Shown piece by piece: positions 57,403-59,497 of a stretch of DNA of 59,497 nt; positions within the stretch are counted from its first letter, which is position 1; every line of letters starts with the position of its first letter. The stretch is from Chloroflexota bacterium. GTDB taxonomy: Bacteria > Chloroflexota > Anaerolineae > B4-G1 > SLSP01. The position numbers and the translations under genes were made by a program. The stretch is from the NCBI GenBank assembly GCA_029555965.1, contig JAKQHY010000199.1, positions 1-59,497 on the forward strand, in the 5' to 3' direction. The notes under the pieces were generated by a model. It was not told where the DNA came from and searched no databases. It was given only the letters and a program-made list of their open reading frames with translations.

Positions 57403-59133
57403 ATGACGATGACGCGCAGAATCTTAAATGACACACAAGAAACACTGATAGCGGTCGAACGGCATTGGTTGACGAGCTTGCAGATTTCGCTGGCCCGGTT
57501 CTCTGCGGCATCCGAAGATCGAGAGGCCCTGGAAAGCTCCATCCGACAACTGGACGAATTGTTTTTGCTGGTGGTTGTGGGGGAGTTCAACGCCGGGAAG
57601 AGCGCTTTTCTGAACGCTTTATTTGGGCAGCGCTTTCTGGAAGAGGGGGTGACGCCGACGACCAGCCGCATCCATCTGCTCAAGTATGGCGATGAGTTTG
57701 AACGGGTGGCCGTTGAGTCCGGCGTGGATGTCTTTACGGTGCCGGCTTCAGTTTTACGGGAAATTGACATCGTGGACACCCCTGGCACCAACGCGATCAA
57801 CCGCGAGCACGAAGCACTGACGCAAGAGTTCATCCCGCGCTCGGATATGGTATTGTTTATCACATCGGCAGACCGTCCCTTCACCGAAAGTGAACGGGCG
57901 TTTCTGGAGCGGATCCGGGAGTGGGGAAAGAAAGTTGTTGTTGTGTTGAATAAGATTGATATTTTGGAAGAACCGGCGGACATCGAGCGCATCCAAAAGT
58001 TTATTGTGGAGAATGTGCATGCGTTGTTGGGTTTCACGCCGGAGATTTTCCCAATTTCGGCAAAATGGGCGTTTCAGGCCCGCCAAAATGAAGACGAAGA
58101 ATTGTTGGCACGCAGTTGTCTCCCGGCGTTGGAGGCGTACATTCTGACCACCTTGGACGTTCAGGAACGCATCCGACTAAAGTTGAGCAACCCGTTGGGG
58201 GTGGGGATGCACCTCATCGAAAAATACACCACGGTGATTGACCGACGGCTGGCGTTGTTACAGGAAGATTTCCAGGTCATGTCCGACGTGGATCGCCAGT
58301 TGGAAGTTTACCGCGAGGATATGTCGCGTGAATTTCGGTATCGTCTGGCCGATGTGGACAATGTACTGCACGAGTTCGAGAGTCGGGGTGTGGCGTATTT
58401 TGACACAACCATGCGGCTACTGCGACTGCCAGAGTTGTTCAACAAGACGAAGTTACAGGAAGACTTTGCGCGCACCGTGGTGGCTGATGTGCCGGAGACG
58501 ATAGCCGGGCGCGTGGATAGTATGATTGATTGGTTGGTTGCCAGCAACCTGGGGCAGTGGCAGGCTGTGATGGCGCACATTGCCAAGCGGCGCGACAAGC
58601 ACGCGGACCGGATTGTGGGGCAAATCGGCAGCGCGTTTGAGTATGATCGTTCGCGCCTGATTGAGACGGTCAGTCATGCTGCCGAGCGGGTGTTGGAGAA
58701 TTACGATAGGACCTACGAATCGCTGCGGGTGGCCGAGGCGTTGCAGGTTGCTGTGGCGGAGACGGCGGCAGTGGAGGTGGGGGCCATCGGCATCGGGGCG
58801 ACGATTGTGGCGACGACTGCGGCGGACGTCACCGGAGTTCTGGCGGCCAGCGCGCTGGCCGTGTTGGGTCTGTTGGTTATCCCCACCCAGAAGCGCCGGG
58901 TTAAGAAGGATTTGCACGAGAAGATTGCGATCGTGCGATCCCAACTTATTCAGACTTTGACCGATCAGTTTGAACGGGAACTAAAACGCGCGCTGGACGG
59001 CATCAACGACACGATCTCCCCATACACGCGCTTCATCCGCTCAGAGCGGAAATATTTGGCTGACACCCGCGCGGAGTTCGTCAATATCCAGAAGTGGTTG
59101 GAACGGCAAAGCCTGGAAGTGGACGCCTTGTGA
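57403..59133 (+). CDS. Dynamin-family GTPase (bacterial dynamin-like protein)
   Basis: 576 aa. G1 GEFNAGKSAFLNALFG (about 60-75), G2 threonine in GVTPTTSRIHLL (about 84-95), G3 DTPGTNAINREHEALTQEFI (about 125-144), G4 LNKIDILEE (about 184-192). A long helical region follows. A Gly/Ala-rich hydrophobic segment (about 450-495: VEVGAIGIGATIVATTAADV, then LAASALAVLGLLVI) is flanked by basic residues (KRRVKKDLHE), suitable as the membrane paddle. Such proteins remodel or protect membranes. It is a single gene, not the usual two-gene pair, and a MITE lies just upstream. Confidence 0.93.
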   Translation: MTMTRRILNDTQETLIAVERHWLTSLQISLARFSAASEDREALESSIRQLDELFLLVVVGEFNAGKSAFLNALFGQRFLEEGVTPTTSRIHLLKYGDEFERVAVESGVDVFTVPASVLREIDIVDTPGTNAINREHEALTQEFIPRSDMVLFITSADRPFTESERAFLERIREWGKKVVVVLNKIDILEEPADIERIQKFIVENVHALLGFTPEIFPISAKWAFQARQNEDEELLARSCLPALEAYILTTLDVQERIRLKLSNPLGVGMHLIEKYTTVIDRRLALLQEDFQVMSDVDRQLEVYREDMSREFRYRLADVDNVLHEFESRGVAYFDTTMRLLRLPELFNKTKLQEDFARTVVADVPETIAGRVDSMIDWLVASNLGQWQAVMAHIAKRRDKHADRIVGQIGSAFEYDRSRLIETVSHAAERVLENYDRTYESLRVAEALQVAVAETAAVEVGAIGIGATIVATTAADVTGVLAASALAVLGLLVIPTQKRRVKKDLHEKIAIVRSQLIQTLTDQFERELKRALDGINDTISPYTRFIRSERKYLADTRAEFVNIQKWLERQSLEVDAL

Positions 59134-59150
59134 ACATCCGCTTTTTTATC

Positions 59151-59177
59151 AGCAGATTGAGCAGATTGAGCAGATTG
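59151..59177 (+). repeat. 9-bp tandem repeat
   Basis: Three copies of AGCAGATTG between the dynamin-like gene and the DUF1722 gene. Same style as the 9-bp tracts at 33561-33620. Confidence 0.8.
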
Positions 59178-59199
59178 TAGCCACGTGGCGGCGTTACTT

Positions 59200-59497
59200 T
59201 TATTCTACCGCGCGGCCCTTCCCCGAATCACTGAGTGAGAGCAAGTCCGGCGGATAGGGGGCGAAAAACGTCTGCTGCGCCAGATACGGCTCCCCAAAAC
59301 GCGCGATCCACGCGCCGATGAGGTTGACCGGCACTTGCAGGGAAACCTGCGATCGCCGATATTGATCCAGCGTGTCGAGGAAATAGGCTTTCTCGGCGGC
59401 GGACAATTTCTCCGAAAAATACCCGAGGGCGTGCATTAACCCATTGATGCCCGCCGTGCGCCGGGGAGGATGTGCCAGCGCCACACCGAGATGCTCC
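59200..59497 (-). CDS. DUF1722 (YbgA-like) protein, C-terminal fragment; rest outside window
   Basis: 98 codons are visible, open to the right window edge; the GTG at 59484 is not a likely true start because the frame continues upstream (EHLG). The block HPPRRTAGINGLMHALGYFS, KAYFLDTLDQYRR, PVNLIGAWIARFGEPYLAQQ, TFFAPYP is the DUF1722 signature, seen in E. coli YbgA and often fused behind a DUF523 domain. Role unknown in detail; YbgA-type genes often lie beside photolyase genes, which cannot be checked here. Confidence 0.85.
   Translation of the reverse strand, partial: EHLGVALAHPPRRTAGINGLMHALGYFSEKLSAAEKAYFLDTLDQYRRSQVSLQVPVNLIGAWIARFGEPYLAQQTFFAPYPPDLLSLSDSGKGRAVE

Noticed and set aside
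1..59497. tRNA, rRNA or other known structural RNA genes
   Set aside because: Looked for T-loop GGTTCGA-type boxes with a fitting acceptor stem, tmRNA, RNase P and SRP signatures; nothing convincing found by eye.

Overview
The window looks like a chromosomal segment of a Chloroflexota bacterium, probably Anaerolineae-like. This is inferred from style, not from a marker phylogeny. The signs are high-GC coding DNA, a cyclase/AAA/TPR regulator, large secreted beta-helix and pre-peptidase-type proteins, a giant protein ending in YLPLVMR, Opp-type transporters with Thr/Pro/Ala-rich lipoprotein linkers, and many short tandem repeats and hairpins in the spacers. I found no rRNA, tRNA, CRISPR array, integrase or transposase gene.

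Layout. 1-3432: 3' part of a cyclase/AAA/TPR signalling protein. 3460-6611 (minus): an AT-rich three-gene cassette (DUF262 protein, AAA ATPase of DUF3696 type, and a 265-aa protein whose last 50 residues resemble the colicin E3 ribonuclease domain) with its own promoter. This is the best candidate for an undescribed system, most likely anti-phage or abortive infection. 6718-14400 (minus): a 2560-aa exported protein joining three solute-binding folds from three transporter classes, two beta-helices and PKD/DUF11 modules. 14736-16347: two GerW/YtfJ-like small membrane proteins and a PgeF-type laccase-domain protein. 16437-21871 (minus): J-domain membrane protein, secreted PPC-type protein and PcrA/UvrD helicase. 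21974-26059 (minus): two tandem SPFH-like membrane proteins and a HAD phosphatase. 26109-30431: small acidic protein, FtsK, RadA. 31020-34213: L21, L27, an L31 protein with a C-terminal alpha-CTD-like extension, thymidine kinase and two hypoxanthine phosphoribosyltransferase paralogues. 34440-41190: a complete Opp-type ABC importer (F-A-B-C-D) with a promoter and a perfect palindrome. 41266-47172: B12-type radical SAM protein, small membrane protein, 862-aa carbohydrate-enzyme-like protein, GNAT protein. 47190-50509 (minus): RlmB-type methyltransferase, CysS, PIN-TRAM protein. 51047-55702: SDR, aldo/keto reductase, and a MarR / membrane protein / MFS cluster with a textbook self-regulated promoter. 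56022-59133: exported acetoacetate-decarboxylase-like protein and a dynamin-like GTPase. 59200-59497 (minus): fragment of a DUF1722 protein.

How the genes may work together (inference). The Opp-type importer plus the downstream toroid/beta-sandwich protein fits oligosaccharide uptake and breakdown as well as peptide uptake. The MarR regulator probably represses itself together with the polytopic membrane protein and the exporter behind it. FtsK, RadA and PcrA are ordinary DNA-maintenance genes. The spacers carry at least three kinds of short inverted-repeat (MITE-like) elements and a family of 7-bp or 9-bp tandem repeats that often fold as hairpins, and two such tracts lie inside reading frames.

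Domain calls come from reading motifs by eye. No database search, alignment or folding program was run.
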